Assembly (NCBI GenBank): GCA_002634395.1
Contig: NSJM01000012.1
Location: forward strand, 1-51,236
Source of the DNA: Candidatus Methylomirabilis sp.
GTDB taxonomy: Bacteria; Methylomirabilota; Methylomirabilia; Methylomirabilales; Methylomirabilaceae
Reading direction: 5' to 3'
DNA: 51,236 nucleotides
In this document: piece by piece, positions 8,091 to 16,075 of the stretch
Numbering within the stretch: the first letter of the stretch is position 1
How the letters are laid out: each line of letters opens with the position of its first letter
The notes under the pieces: model-generated
Seen by the model: only the letters and a program-made list of their open reading frames with translations
Database searches by the model: none
What the model was told of the DNA's origin: nothing
Position numbers and translations under genes: made by a program

Positions 8091-8750
8091 ATGAATTTCA
8101 TTATCGTGGGGTGTGGGCGAGTAGGTACAGAGCTGGCCTATCGGCTATTCCAGAAGGGGCACCAGGTGGCGGTGATCGACCAGGTGGCCGCCGCTTTTAA
8201 TAGCCTGCCCACAGACTTTCGCGGACGTACAGTGGAAGGCGAGGCGCTGGCCAGTGATATACTCCGCAGGGCCGGCATCGAGCAGGCTGATGGCCTGGCC
8301 GCTGTGACCAATTCCGACTCACTGAACGTCGTTGTCGCCCACGTGGCAAAGACCGTCTACCATGTGCCCCAGGTCGTCGTCCGCAATTATCATCCGCGCT
8401 GGCGAGCCTTGCACGAGGCCTTTGGTTTGCAGGTCGTCAGTTCGACCAGTTGGGGCGCTCAGCGCATCGAGGAGCTACTCTACCCCACCTTCGCCAAATG
8501 CGTGTTCTCGGCCGGCAATGGCGAAGTCGAGATCTATGAACTCTCGGTATCTGAGACCTGGCACGGCCATACTCTCCAGGATCTCCTCCACGCAGGCCAG
8601 TGTCTGGCGGTGGCGCTGACCAGGGCAGGCAAGGCCATCCTCCCCTCCTCAGAGGAACGCCTGGAGGTGGGCGATATCCTGCACCTGAGTTCCACTATGG
8701 AGGGTATCGAAACGTTGCGTGAGCGGCTGAAGGCGTCACAAGGGAGGTGA
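8091..8750 (+). CDS. RCK/TrkA-family potassium channel regulator, first copy
   Basis: 219 residues. N-terminal Rossmann RCK_N domain starts at once with FIIVGCGRVGTELAYRLF (GxGxxG intact, residues 7-12) and an acidic ribose-binding D30 after VAVI; the RCK_C domain occupies about 140-215 (LSVSETWHGHTLQDLL, VGDILHLSS). Such proteins bind NAD(H) or ATP and gate potassium transporters as cytoplasmic rings. The AAGGA of the upstream repeat precedes the ATG. The stop is one base before the next RCK start, so the two are translationally coupled and probably form one hetero- or homomeric regulator of the upstream permease. Confidence 0.85.
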   Translation: MNFIIVGCGRVGTELAYRLFQKGHQVAVIDQVAAAFNSLPTDFRGRTVEGEALASDILRRAGIEQADGLAAVTNSDSLNVVVAHVAKTVYHVPQVVVRNYHPRWRALHEAFGLQVVSSTSWGAQRIEELLYPTFAKCVFSAGNGEVEIYELSVSETWHGHTLQDLLHAGQCLAVALTRAGKAILPSSEERLEVGDILHLSSTMEGIETLRERLKASQGR

Positions 8751-8751
8751 C

Positions 8752-9450
8752 ATGTTTGTTCTGATCGCGGGTGGAGGCCGAACCGCAACGCACCTGGCCA
8801 CCCTCCTGCTGACTCGCCAGCACGAGGTCCGAGTGCTCGAGCATCGACGCGACGTACTGGCGCGCCTGCACCACGAACTACCTACCGAGGTGATCTACGA
8901 AGGCAATCCCATCGATCCGCAGGCATTGGAACAGGCCGGCATCCGTCAGGCGAAGGTGTTGGCTGCGTGTACCTCTGTCGATGAAGACAATCTCGCGCTC
9001 TGTTTCTTTGCCCGCACCCGCTACAACGTGCCCCGTATTATCGCCTGGGTCAATAATCCCCGCGCCGCCTGGCTCTTCGACGAGAAGTTCCACGTGGACG
9101 TGGCCCTCAACCAGGCACAGATCTTCAGCAGCCTGATCGAAGAAGAGATGTCGCTCGGCGATATGATGACACTGCTCAAATTGCGGAGGGGCCGCTACTC
9201 CCTGGTAGAGGAGAAGATCCCCCCGGGAGCTCGCGCCCTGGGCATCGCGATCAAGGACCTGCGCCTACCGCCGAATTCGGTGATCGCCACCATCATCCGG
9301 CACGGGCAGATCCTCATTCCGCGCGGGGATACCCAATTTGAGGTTGGGGATGAGGTGCTCGCGATTGCTGATCGTGAAGGCGCCGAAGAGCTCGCCGGCC
9401 TGTTCGGACGACCGGATCCGTCTGCGCCAAACAACGCACAGCAGGCGTGA
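8752..9450 (+). CDS. RCK/TrkA-family potassium channel regulator, second copy
   Basis: 232 residues, same RCK_N plus RCK_C layout as its neighbour but clearly divergent. The dinucleotide loop reads AGGGRTATHLA, so the third glycine of GxGxxG is alanine; the acidic residue after VRVLE is kept. The RCK_C region holds GARALGIAIKDLRLPPNSVI and FEVGDEVLAIAD, typical of TrkA_C ligand-binding domains. A GGGAGG ribosome site sits in the end of the first gene. It ends 33 bases from the convergent hydrolase gene with no obvious terminator between them. Confidence 0.85.
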   Translation: MFVLIAGGGRTATHLATLLLTRQHEVRVLEHRRDVLARLHHELPTEVIYEGNPIDPQALEQAGIRQAKVLAACTSVDEDNLALCFFARTRYNVPRIIAWVNNPRAAWLFDEKFHVDVALNQAQIFSSLIEEEMSLGDMMTLLKLRRGRYSLVEEKIPPGARALGIAIKDLRLPPNSVIATIIRHGQILIPRGDTQFEVGDEVLAIADREGAEELAGLFGRPDPSAPNNAQQA

Positions 9451-9483
9451 CCCACCCTCTTCTGAATCCTGGCGACAGCACTA

Positions 9484-10260
9484 CTAACAGCCTAGACGAT
9501 CGAGAAAGCCTTCAATGCTTCGGCTTACCTCGTCCGGCTGTTCCAGCATCACCATGTGACCGGCAGCGGGAATGCGCGCAAGTTGCGATCCTTTGATCTG
9601 ATGATGCAGATGCTCGGCATACGTGGGTGGCGTCATGAGGTCGTCAGTTCCGCAGATCACCAGAGCTGGGATGGTAATGGTCTTCACCTGCTCCATGAGG
9701 TCAAAGGTATCGCACGCCCGAAGATCTCCCTCGATCACCGAAGCCGGGATACGCAACATCGCATCGGCATCCTGTGTGAGTGCCTTCGCCGGGGCGCCAG
9801 GCGCGCGCGCTGATTTGGTGATCTGCTCAACCGTTCGCCTTGCGTCGTCTCGAAGGCCGGTGAAAAACTGCGGGTGGACGCGGAGCTTCGCCCCGGTCCC
9901 GACCAGCACAATCGCTGCCAACAGCTCAGGGGAGACCAAGGCGAGACTCTGGATAATCGCCCCACCCATTGAGTGGCCCACCATGACGGTCCGGCGAAGA
10001 CTCAGTGCCGCGATGAACTCTGTGACGACGTTCCGGTAGACCTCGATCCGATCGGCACCGCTCCCCCTTGACCGGCCATGCCCAGGGAGGTCGACGGCGA
10101 TGGCCCTCCGCCGCTGCCCAAAAGTCCTGAGGTGCGGGAGCCATACCTGATGGCTCCCGCCCGCTCCGTGGATGAAAACGATCGGCAATAGATTGCTCGC
10201 CGGACTGGGACTCCGCTCAACATAGTGTATGCGAGTGCGCCTAACCTGCACATACGGCAC
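9484..10260 (-). CDS. Alpha/beta hydrolase
   Basis: 258 residues from a GTG at 10260 preceded by AGGAG at 7 bases. Complete alpha/beta hydrolase: FIHGAGGSHQVW near 29, nucleophile elbow GHSMGG near 96, acid in CGTDDLMTPP near 210 and His in AAGHMVMLEQP near 236. No signal peptide, so cytoplasmic. The HGxG and lid region resemble esterases and haloperoxidase-like members, but the substrate is unknown. Third gene of the lgt, gpsA, hydrolase operon (9-base gap after gpsA). Confidence 0.85.
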   Translation of the reverse strand: MPYVQVRRTRIHYVERSPSPASNLLPIVFIHGAGGSHQVWLPHLRTFGQRRRAIAVDLPGHGRSRGSGADRIEVYRNVVTEFIAALSLRRTVMVGHSMGGAIIQSLALVSPELLAAIVLVGTGAKLRVHPQFFTGLRDDARRTVEQITKSARAPGAPAKALTQDADAMLRIPASVIEGDLRACDTFDLMEQVKTITIPALVICGTDDLMTPPTYAEHLHHQIKGSQLARIPAAGHMVMLEQPDEVSRSIEGFLDRLGC

Positions 10261-10269
10261 GTCCCGCTC

Positions 10270-11268
10270 CTATGCCTCTTCCAATTTCAACGCCCTGCCC
10301 AGGAGGCTCGCCACTGCCTCCTGCGGCGATCGATGCTCAAAGAGGACCGCATGGATCTCCTGGCAAATCGGCATGTCGACGGAGAAACGGCGAGCAAGAT
10401 CGACGGCGCCCCTTGAGGCGTTAATTCCTTCCTTGACCGTCGGGCTACGCTGAAGCAACTCAGAGAGCGATGCTCCCCTGCCAAGCGCCAGTCCGAGTTG
10501 CCGGTTTCGCGAGAGGTCCCCGGTGCATGTCAACACGAGATCCCCAATCCCAGCCAGCCCGGCGAATGTCTCGGCACGCGCGCCCATCGTCACACCCAGC
10601 CGACTCATTTCGTGCAGCCCTCGTGTGATGAGAGCGGCCAGCGCATTGTGGCCAAGCCCAAGACCGTCTACTATCCCGGCTGCAATGGCAATTACGTTCT
10701 TAATGGCCCCCCCCAGCTCCACACCCAATGGATCGCTTCCGGCGTACACGCGAAAGATCGGCGTGCTCAGTAAGTTCTGAACCTGCATAGCCACCGTCGT
10801 CTCTGTTGACGCTGCGACCGCCGCCGCGGGCAGTCCTCTGCTCACCTCCTTCGCAAAGGTCGGACCTGAGAGCACAGCCGATGTCCGTATAGACGAAGTA
10901 ACCTCATGCAGTACCTGCAACATAGTCATGCAACTATTTGGTTCTAAACCTTTTGTAGCGATTATGAGAAGCGTCGATTCTGTGATAAACGGAAGTAGGC
11001 TTGCAGATACGGAACGAAGGATATGAGAAGGGGTGACCAGCAGAAGAGCCGAGCGACCTCTGGCAACCTCAGCAAGGGAAGTCGTGATCTCAATCGTTTC
11101 TGGCAGCTCGACTCCAGGAAGGTAGAGGCTGTTCTCGTACTCCCTCGCCATTGTCATGGCGAGTTCACGCTCCCACACCCAGAGACCGACCGCATGTCCT
11201 TTCTCGGCTAATAGCTTGGCGAGTGCGGTCCCCCAAGCCCCGGCTCCGACGACACCGATCCGCTCCAT
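10270..11268 (-). CDS. gpsA: NAD(P)-dependent glycerol-3-phosphate dehydrogenase
   Basis: 332 residues, the usual length. Reduces dihydroxyacetone phosphate to sn-glycerol-3-phosphate for phospholipid synthesis. Dinucleotide site VGAGAWGTALA (7-17), TKGLEP with K106, PTFAKEV (136-142) and the catalytic lysine K190 in LGGAIKNVIAIAAG; the C-terminal helical domain carries NALAALITRGL and GDLVLTCTGDLSRNR. GGAGAG precedes the ATG. Directly after lgt (9-base gap), which consumes phosphatidylglycerol made from this product, so the order is biochemically sensible. Confidence 0.96.
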   Translation of the reverse strand: MERIGVVGAGAWGTALAKLLAEKGHAVGLWVWERELAMTMAREYENSLYLPGVELPETIEITTSLAEVARGRSALLLVTPSHILRSVSASLLPFITESTLLIIATKGLEPNSCMTMLQVLHEVTSSIRTSAVLSGPTFAKEVSRGLPAAAVAASTETTVAMQVQNLLSTPIFRVYAGSDPLGVELGGAIKNVIAIAAGIVDGLGLGHNALAALITRGLHEMSRLGVTMGARAETFAGLAGIGDLVLTCTGDLSRNRQLGLALGRGASLSELLQRSPTVKEGINASRGAVDLARRFSVDMPICQEIHAVLFEHRSPQEAVASLLGRALKLEEA

Positions 11269-11277
11269 CGCTCTCTC

Positions 11278-12069
11278 CTACCCGCGATGGGATCGCAACT
11301 GGCCCGTACGCAACCGCATGAGCCCAACGAGGGAAACAACAATGAGCACGAGGCTCATTATCTGCGCGGCCCGAAGTGGCCCCATCATCAGACTATCGAT
11401 GCGAAGTCCCTCAACGAAAAATCGGCCGATAGAGTACAGTCCAACGTAACAGAGTACGAGCGCGCCAGGGGTCCGCTGCATCCGTCGGCGAAGCAGGAAA
11501 TAGAGCATCGCGAAAACCAGGAGGTTCCAAAGCGATTCGTACAGAAACGTCGGATGGAAGTACTCATAAGCTGCCAGATGTGGTGGCCGATAGTACGGCT
11601 CAATATAGAGCTTCCACGGTAGGTCGGTCGGGATCCCGAACGCCTCCTGATTAAAAAAATTTCCCCACCGACCGATCGCCTGCCCAACTGGAAGTGAAGG
11701 GGCCATGATATCCATATACGTCAACACTGGAAGCTTTTTTCGGATGCTGTAGACGGCCGCAGCCAGTGCCCCAACCAGCAGGCCGCCGTGGATCGCCAAG
11801 CCTCCCTCCCACACCGCCAGGATCTTTAACGGTCTCGAGCCGTAATAGCCCCAATTGAACAAGACGTAGTAGAGTCGCGCGCCTATTAAGCCACACATGA
11901 CCCCGAACACAATGACATTGAGGAGCTGCTCGGGATCCTCCCCACGGCGGATAGCCTCTCGGTGGGCGAGCGAGGTTCCCAGCAGAACAGCAGTAGCGAA
12001 AAGCAGACCATACCAACGAATGGACAGTGGGCCGATCTGCAGGACGAACGGACCAGGTGATGCAAACAT
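11278..12069 (-). CDS. lgt: Prolipoprotein diacylglyceryl transferase
   Basis: 263 residues with about 7 membrane helices. Transfers diacylglycerol from phosphatidylglycerol to the lipobox cysteine of lipoproteins at the inner membrane. Key residues: Y20, H94 in IHGGLLVGAL, and the Lgt signature GRWGNFFNQEAFG (133-145) with the essential Arg 134; a late Arg lies in GLRIDSLM. First gene of its operon; TGAGG sits about 6 bases before the ATG and a promoter lies 55-80 bases upstream. A likely client, the Gly-zipper lipoprotein at 40164-40421, is in the same window. Confidence 0.96.
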   Translation of the reverse strand: MFASPGPFVLQIGPLSIRWYGLLFATAVLLGTSLAHREAIRRGEDPEQLLNVIVFGVMCGLIGARLYYVLFNWGYYGSRPLKILAVWEGGLAIHGGLLVGALAAAVYSIRKKLPVLTYMDIMAPSLPVGQAIGRWGNFFNQEAFGIPTDLPWKLYIEPYYRPPHLAAYEYFHPTFLYESLWNLLVFAMLYFLLRRRMQRTPGALVLCYVGLYSIGRFFVEGLRIDSLMMGPLRAAQIMSLVLIVVSLVGLMRLRTGQLRSHRG

Positions 12070-12122
12070 ATAAACCTCAGTAGGGATTGGCGCCGGATTT
12101 CTCAGCGGCTACGTTCCGGCTC

Positions 12123-12150
12123 ACTCTAGCCAAAAATCACGCGAAGTCAA
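12123..12150 (-). promoter_or_regulatory. Candidate promoter of the lgt operon
   Basis: On the minus strand TTGACT (complement 12145-12150), a 16-base spacer and TAGAGT (complement 12123-12128). Predicted start near 12116, about 47 bases before lgt. Confidence 0.4.
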
Positions 12151-12652
12151 GGTAAATCAGGTTGCTCAAGGATTGAAAAACGATCCGGGCACTACCAAGG
12201 TTGATAGAGGGAACGGAGTAGCCACCACTGGCGATAGTCGCGATCTGGGCATGGGAGAACTGCGCCCAGGCCGACAGGTCGCATCCCACAATAACGCGGC
12301 AGCCATAAGCCGGATCCACCTACGCCATTTTTATCACTCACACATCCTCGCGTCTCCCGCTGCCGTTTGCCCGTTTCTACGTCCACTCGCCGCATGAATA
12401 CGACTCTTAACCCGACAACATATTATTACGGGGAGCATTAACTAGATTGCACCCTTGCACAACATCTCCAGCGACTTCCCCCTTTACAAAAGGGGGAGAC
12501 AAGCTATGTTATGCTCCGAGTAATAAGATGGCCTGCAATATACTCAGGACCTTTCAAGTGAGAAATTATCCCTTTATTCACCTTTTGTAGCTGTTTCAGA
12601 TCTACGGGAAGGGTACCAGGGGATCAGGTCAGACGAGAACCTTTTGCTACCT
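12151..12652. other. Non-coding stretch between lgt and yjbQ
   Basis: About 500 bases with no convincing gene: the open frames here lack ribosome sites and family motifs. The only clear content is the MITE-like element at 12424-12525. The segment 12526-12652 holds nothing I recognise. Confidence 0.6.
12424..12525 (+). mobile_element. MITE-like element, copy 1 (102 bases)
   Basis: Ends are inverted repeats: TATTACGGGGAGCATTAAC (12424-12442) against the complement of GTTATGCTCCGAGTAATA (12508-12525). A central stem CCCCCTTT/AAAGGGGG (12478-12495 region) adds a hairpin. TA at both ends is consistent with a TA target duplication of IS630/mariner type. A second copy of the same length, about ten mismatches apart, lies at 41020-41121. 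No coding capacity. Confidence 0.75.
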
Positions 12653-13057
12653 CTACCTAATTTGCACAATCACCCGCCGCTCACGCGGGCCATCAAACTC
12701 CACAAGCATCAGGCTCTGCCAGGTTCCCAACATCAGCCGTCCGCCGTTCACCGGCACCGTTTCACTCGGGCCGAGAATGGCTGCCTTGATGTGGGCCGCT
12801 GCGTTATCATCGATCCGATCGTGACGCCAGCCCCCATCGGGAATCAATTTCGTCAGTGCATCCTGAAGATCTTCGCCGATGTTGGGGTCGGCATTCTCGT
12901 TGATGATGACCGCTGCGGTCGCATGTGGTACGAAGACACAACAGATCCCTTCGTCCGTACTGTCTTGTGCCAACATCTTCTCGACTCTCGGCGTGATGTC
13001 AATCACCTGGGATTTATGTGTCGTTCTGACAAGGAACTCGCGCATATACGGCGTCAT
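12653..13057 (-). CDS. yjbQ: YjbQ/UPF0047 family protein, copy 1
   Basis: 134 residues, the whole of the small YjbQ fold. Signature pieces: GICCVFVPHATAAVIINENAD (approximately 37-57), the H-rich WRHDRIDDNAAAHIKA (76-91) and the C-terminal GTWQSLMLVEFDGPRERRV (110-128). E. coli YjbQ has secondary thiamine-phosphate synthase activity but the physiological role is unsettled. Its start overlaps the PHP gene stop by 4 bases (ATGA), so it is the last gene of that operon. A second, clearly different family member lies at 15491-15916. Confidence 0.85.
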   Translation of the reverse strand: MTPYMREFLVRTTHKSQVIDITPRVEKMLAQDSTDEGICCVFVPHATAAVIINENADPNIGEDLQDALTKLIPDGGWRHDRIDDNAAAHIKAAILGPSETVPVNGGRLMLGTWQSLMLVEFDGPRERRVIVQIR

Positions 13058-13908
13058 TCCGTCTGTCGTCGAACGGGAGGGGTTTGGGAGGCAGCCCTTG
13101 CGGCGAGTAACTGTTCGAATCTCGCCTCCGGCAAGGCCGGCCTTCCAAGCCCCATCGAACGAAGGCCTTCAGTACCGTGGTAGTCAGAACCACCGACGGC
13201 CAACAAACCGTATTCGAGGCATACCCGCTCGTAACGGAATAGCGATCCGGCATCATGCTCCGAATGATAGACCTCTAATCCCATAAGGCCCTGCTGAACG
13301 AGGGATGGGATGATCTCATCGTGGCCGTACTGACCAGGATGCGCGAGAGAAGGTACGCCACCAGCCTCTTTGATGGCACGTATCGCCAGGGCGGCAGGGG
13401 TCCTGGAGCGTTCCACATAGCCTGGCTTGCCCTGGGTCAGGTACCGGTCGAAGGCCTCCTTCAGCGACGTCACATATCCACGCCTGATCATCGCCTGTGC
13501 CACGTGGGGACGACCGACTGAATGGCCTGGCGCCAAGCTCAAGACCTCAGTAACATCCAGCGGCAAACCCAAACCCCAGAGCTTCTCGACCATCCGACGA
13601 GCCCTTTCGACGCGGTCGTTGCGGGAAGAGGCAAGAAATTCGACGAGTCGGTTATCATCCGGATCGATGAAGTGCCCCAGGATGTGAATCTCCAGATCTC
13701 CTACATGCGCAGTAATCTCGACACCTGCAATAACCTGCAGCCCTATCCGTTGGCCTTCAGCCATCGCCGTCGGTAGGCCCTCCAATGTGTCATGATCGGT
13801 GACGGCCAGAACCGAGATGCCGGAGTCTTTTGCGAAACGGACAAGCCCTTGGGGAGAAAGCACGCCGTCCGAGGCGGTCGAGTGGGTATGTAGATCGATA
13901 AGGCGCAT
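13054..13908 (-). CDS. PHP-domain phosphoesterase (TrpH/YciV-like)
   Basis: 284 residues. Metal ligands of the PHP fold are in place: DLHTHSTASDG (H7, H9, D14), TDHDT (D37, H38), GVEIT (E66 region), HILGHFID, SLAHPGQYG and the final GGSDYHG. The arrangement is that of the YciV/TrpH group, characterised as 5'-3' exoribonuclease or 3',5'-nucleotide phosphatase; a role in degrading short RNA or pAp is plausible but not proven. No clear Shine-Dalgarno sequence: the region just upstream is the heptamer repeat that ends fdhD, 11 bases away. Confidence 0.85.
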   Translation of the reverse strand: MRLIDLHTHSTASDGVLSPQGLVRFAKDSGISVLAVTDHDTLEGLPTAMAEGQRIGLQVIAGVEITAHVGDLEIHILGHFIDPDDNRLVEFLASSRNDRVERARRMVEKLWGLGLPLDVTEVLSLAPGHSVGRPHVAQAMIRRGYVTSLKEAFDRYLTQGKPGYVERSRTPAALAIRAIKEAGGVPSLAHPGQYGHDEIIPSLVQQGLMGLEVYHSEHDAGSLFRYERVCLEYGLLAVGGSDYHGTEGLRSMGLGRPALPEARFEQLLAARAASQTPPVRRQTE

Positions 13909-13915
13909 CAGGTAA

Positions 13916-13943
13916 GCTGTCAGCTATTGGCTGTTAGCTGTTG
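13916..13943. repeat. Heptamer tandem repeat, four units
   Basis: GCTGTCA, GCTATTG, GCTGTTA, GCTGTTG occupy 13916-13922, 13923-13929, 13930-13936 and 13937-13943 exactly. Read on the minus strand it encodes the last residues and stop of fdhD (QQLTANS). A related four-unit array is at 46086-46113. Confidence 0.7.
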
Positions 13944-14729
13944 GATGTGGGATACGCTGCCGATCGCCATCCGTTGTGGAAGCAGACGTTCGGGATGGCT
14001 ATAGACATTAAACCCATCGCCCCGGCAGTAACCGATCACGGTGATGCCGAAGCGCTTGGCCGCGGCAATGGCCAGGCTGGTGGGTGAGGTCCTGGAGATG
14101 ACAAATGGAGTCCGCATGTGGGCCCCCTTGCGAAGCATCTCGGACGAGATGCGACCGGTGGAAAGCAGGATATTGCCAGCGGTCGGAATCCCCCGTAGAA
14201 GCGCTTCGCCGTGAATCTTATCCAGGGCGTTGTGTCGGCCGACGTCCTCGGCAACGAGCAGCAGACTCTTGCCGTCGCTCAGGGCGGCAGCATGAATACC
14301 GCGCGACTCCCGGTACAGATATGCCTCGGCATACAACTGTTTCATCAGATCCAGTGGTTGCTTCGGGTGCACAGTCGCCTCCTCGGGGAATGACTGAAAC
14401 CCTTCCATCGGCATGCTAAATGTGATGCCTCCGCTACACCCGGAGGTCACAACGCGACGATGCGGAGGGATAAAGGCCCCGGTCAATCTGACATCCGCTA
14501 CCGCCTCTTCAGGAAAGACCTCCAGCGACCTCACCTCATCGAGCGTCCGGATGATCCCCTCAAAACTCAAAAATCCCACGACCAGGCAATCGAGCTTCAC
14601 CGGCGTACACAGCAACGTCGCCAGCTCATGCCCATTAACAAAGATCGTGAGGGCCTGCTCCCCCACCACTGGGATCTCTACCGTTTCGAACGATCCCCCA
14701 CGGTATCGAACGATCCGATGCACAGTCAT
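13920..14729 (-). CDS. fdhD: Formate dehydrogenase accessory sulfurtransferase FdhD
   Basis: 269 residues from an ATG at 14729, one base after the stop of the upstream VIT gene; a TTG at 14762 in the same frame is less likely. FdhD passes sulfur from a cysteine desulfurase to the molybdenum cofactor of formate dehydrogenase. Motifs: FVNGHELATLLCTPV (30-44), LVVGFLSFEGII (49-60), VTSGCSGGITFS (94-105, C98), VAEDVGRHNALDKIHG and STGRISSEM. The E. coli CxxC is reduced to one cysteine here. A moeA gene and a cysteine desulfurase are in the same window, but no formate dehydrogenase. Confidence 0.9.
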   Translation of the reverse strand: MTVHRIVRYRGGSFETVEIPVVGEQALTIFVNGHELATLLCTPVKLDCLVVGFLSFEGIIRTLDEVRSLEVFPEEAVADVRLTGAFIPPHRRVVTSGCSGGITFSMPMEGFQSFPEEATVHPKQPLDLMKQLYAEAYLYRESRGIHAAALSDGKSLLLVAEDVGRHNALDKIHGEALLRGIPTAGNILLSTGRISSEMLRKGAHMRTPFVISRTSPTSLAIAAAKRFGITVIGYCRGDGFNVYSHPERLLPQRMAIGSVSHIQQLTANS

Positions 14730-14730
14730 C

Positions 14731-15453
14731 TTAGCGCCAGAGAGCGCCCAGGACGCGCCCAATACCGTAACCCAACACCGTGACCAAGAGCCCGATCCCC
14801 ACCATTTCGATCCCGCTCCTCCACCAGGCTTTTCTTGTCAGAAACGTTTTGCCCGCCCCCGTAACAAAGAGGACCACCACGGCCAAGGCGACCGAAGCCG
14901 TAAACGCCCACCTGAGGTCGAGAAAAAAGTATGGAAGGATCGGGAGAAAGGCCCCGACAAAAGAGGAAGCCCCCATCAGCAATCCGACCCTCAGCGGGTT
15001 GTCGAATCGCTCCTCAATCAGCCCCAACTCCTCCATCATCATCGTCTTCAGCCACAGCTCCTTGTTCGCAGTCACGCGCGCGACTACCATTTCAATCTCA
15101 TCCGTGGAAAAACCCTTGCTCCGGTAGATCTGGCGCATCTCATCGCGCTCCTTCTCCGGCGTTGTCTCAATTTCCAATCGTTCCCGAGCAATCTCTCGCT
15201 GGTAAAACTCCCGTTCCGATTTACTGGACAGATAGGCCCCGAATCCCATCGAAAGCGTCTGAGCAAAGGCCTCCGCCAAGCCGGCAACAACGATTACGCG
15301 CCAGCCGGCGCTTGCGGCACTGACCCCTGACAGAAAACCGATCGTCGTAATGAGACCATCGTGCACTCCAAAGACGACCTCGCGTATAGCCCGTCCCCTG
15401 GGAGAATGCCAGCCTTCCTCAAATTCAATAATTCCAGAGTCGGTCGCGTTCAT
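14731..15453 (-). CDS. VIT1/CCC1-family Fe/Mn transporter
   Basis: 240 residues from an ATG at 15453 preceded by GAGGGG; the frame extends to 15573 but would overlap the upstream yjbQ-type gene. The VIT pattern is present: REVVFGVHDGLITTIGFLSG in the first helix, QTLSMGFGAYLSSKSEREFY with the conserved MGxGAYLS, a cytoplasmic Glu-rich helical segment (about 85-160, metal-binding in plant VIT1), and three more helices with LLMGASSFVGAFLPILPYF. It should move ferrous iron or manganese out of the cytoplasm in exchange for protons. Stop and fdhD start are one base apart. Confidence 0.85.
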   Translation of the reverse strand: MNATDSGIIEFEEGWHSPRGRAIREVVFGVHDGLITTIGFLSGVSAASAGWRVIVVAGLAEAFAQTLSMGFGAYLSSKSEREFYQREIARERLEIETTPEKERDEMRQIYRSKGFSTDEIEMVVARVTANKELWLKTMMMEELGLIEERFDNPLRVGLLMGASSFVGAFLPILPYFFLDLRWAFTASVALAVVVLFVTGAGKTFLTRKAWWRSGIEMVGIGLLVTVLGYGIGRVLGALWR

Positions 15454-15490
15454 CCCCTCGCCACATTGCGGGGCTCTGACGCCAACTCCC

Positions 15491-15916
15491 TTACTCGGCC
15501 AGCACCTGAAGTTGGATCTGTCGCTCCCTCGGTCCGTCCAACTCAGCAAAGATAATAGACCCAAAGGTTCCAAGGCTCATCTCCCCATCTATCACCGGAA
15601 TCGAAAGATGCCGGCCGAGCAGAAGGGATCGAAGGTGTGAATCGGCATTGCTCCGATCACAATCAGAGTACGAAGGGTCGTTGTGACGATAGCCATCCTG
15701 CTTATTGACCAGGCGGTCCAGCAGAATCTGAATGTCATGGAGCAAGGCTTCCTGCCACTCATTAATAAACAATGCAGTCGTCGTGTGAAGAGAGTTGAGG
15801 ATAATCAACCCCTGCTTGACCTCATATCGCTGAAGCAAATCCCGCACACGTTTTGTCAAGTCCATAAACTGGAGTCGATCCTCCGTCTCCACCGTAAACG
15901 TTTCACACCTGATCAC
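15491..15916 (-). CDS. YjbQ/UPF0047 family protein, copy 2
   Basis: 141 residues from a GTG at 15916, chosen because GGAGG lies just upstream and the product then matches the family length; the frame is open to 16030. Family pieces: LINSLHTTTALFINEWQEALL-like core (written here in part as LHTTTALFINEW), HNDPSYSDCDRSNADSHLRS, and the C-terminal LGTFGSIIFAELDGPRERQI. The catalytic-pocket His and Asn differ in spacing from copy 1, so the two are divergent paralogues rather than a recent duplication. Follows nuoI by 159 bases and precedes the VIT gene by 37. Confidence 0.8.
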   Translation of the reverse strand: MIRCETFTVETEDRLQFMDLTKRVRDLLQRYEVKQGLIILNSLHTTTALFINEWQEALLHDIQILLDRLVNKQDGYRHNDPSYSDCDRSNADSHLRSLLLGRHLSIPVIDGEMSLGTFGSIIFAELDGPRERQIQLQVLAE

Positions 15917-16075
15917 CCTGCCCTCCCTCCGTTGGTTTGTCGAACTCTTCACACAAATGTCTGCCGCCAAGAATAGCGACACCCCCCTCCTCAAGTCCAG
16001 GTACACACCACTTCCGGCTATGGACGCCATGCCGCCGCACTGACTTCACTCCCCCCCCCATTCGCTGTGACTCAG

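Noticed and set aside
12173..12397. Short frames in the lgt-yjbQ gap as possible small genes
   Set aside because: No ribosome sites, no signal peptide or family pattern, and both strands open equally.
14413..15330. 305-residue plus-strand open frame
   Set aside because: Antisense to fdhD and the VIT gene; basic, low-complexity product without motifs or ribosome site.
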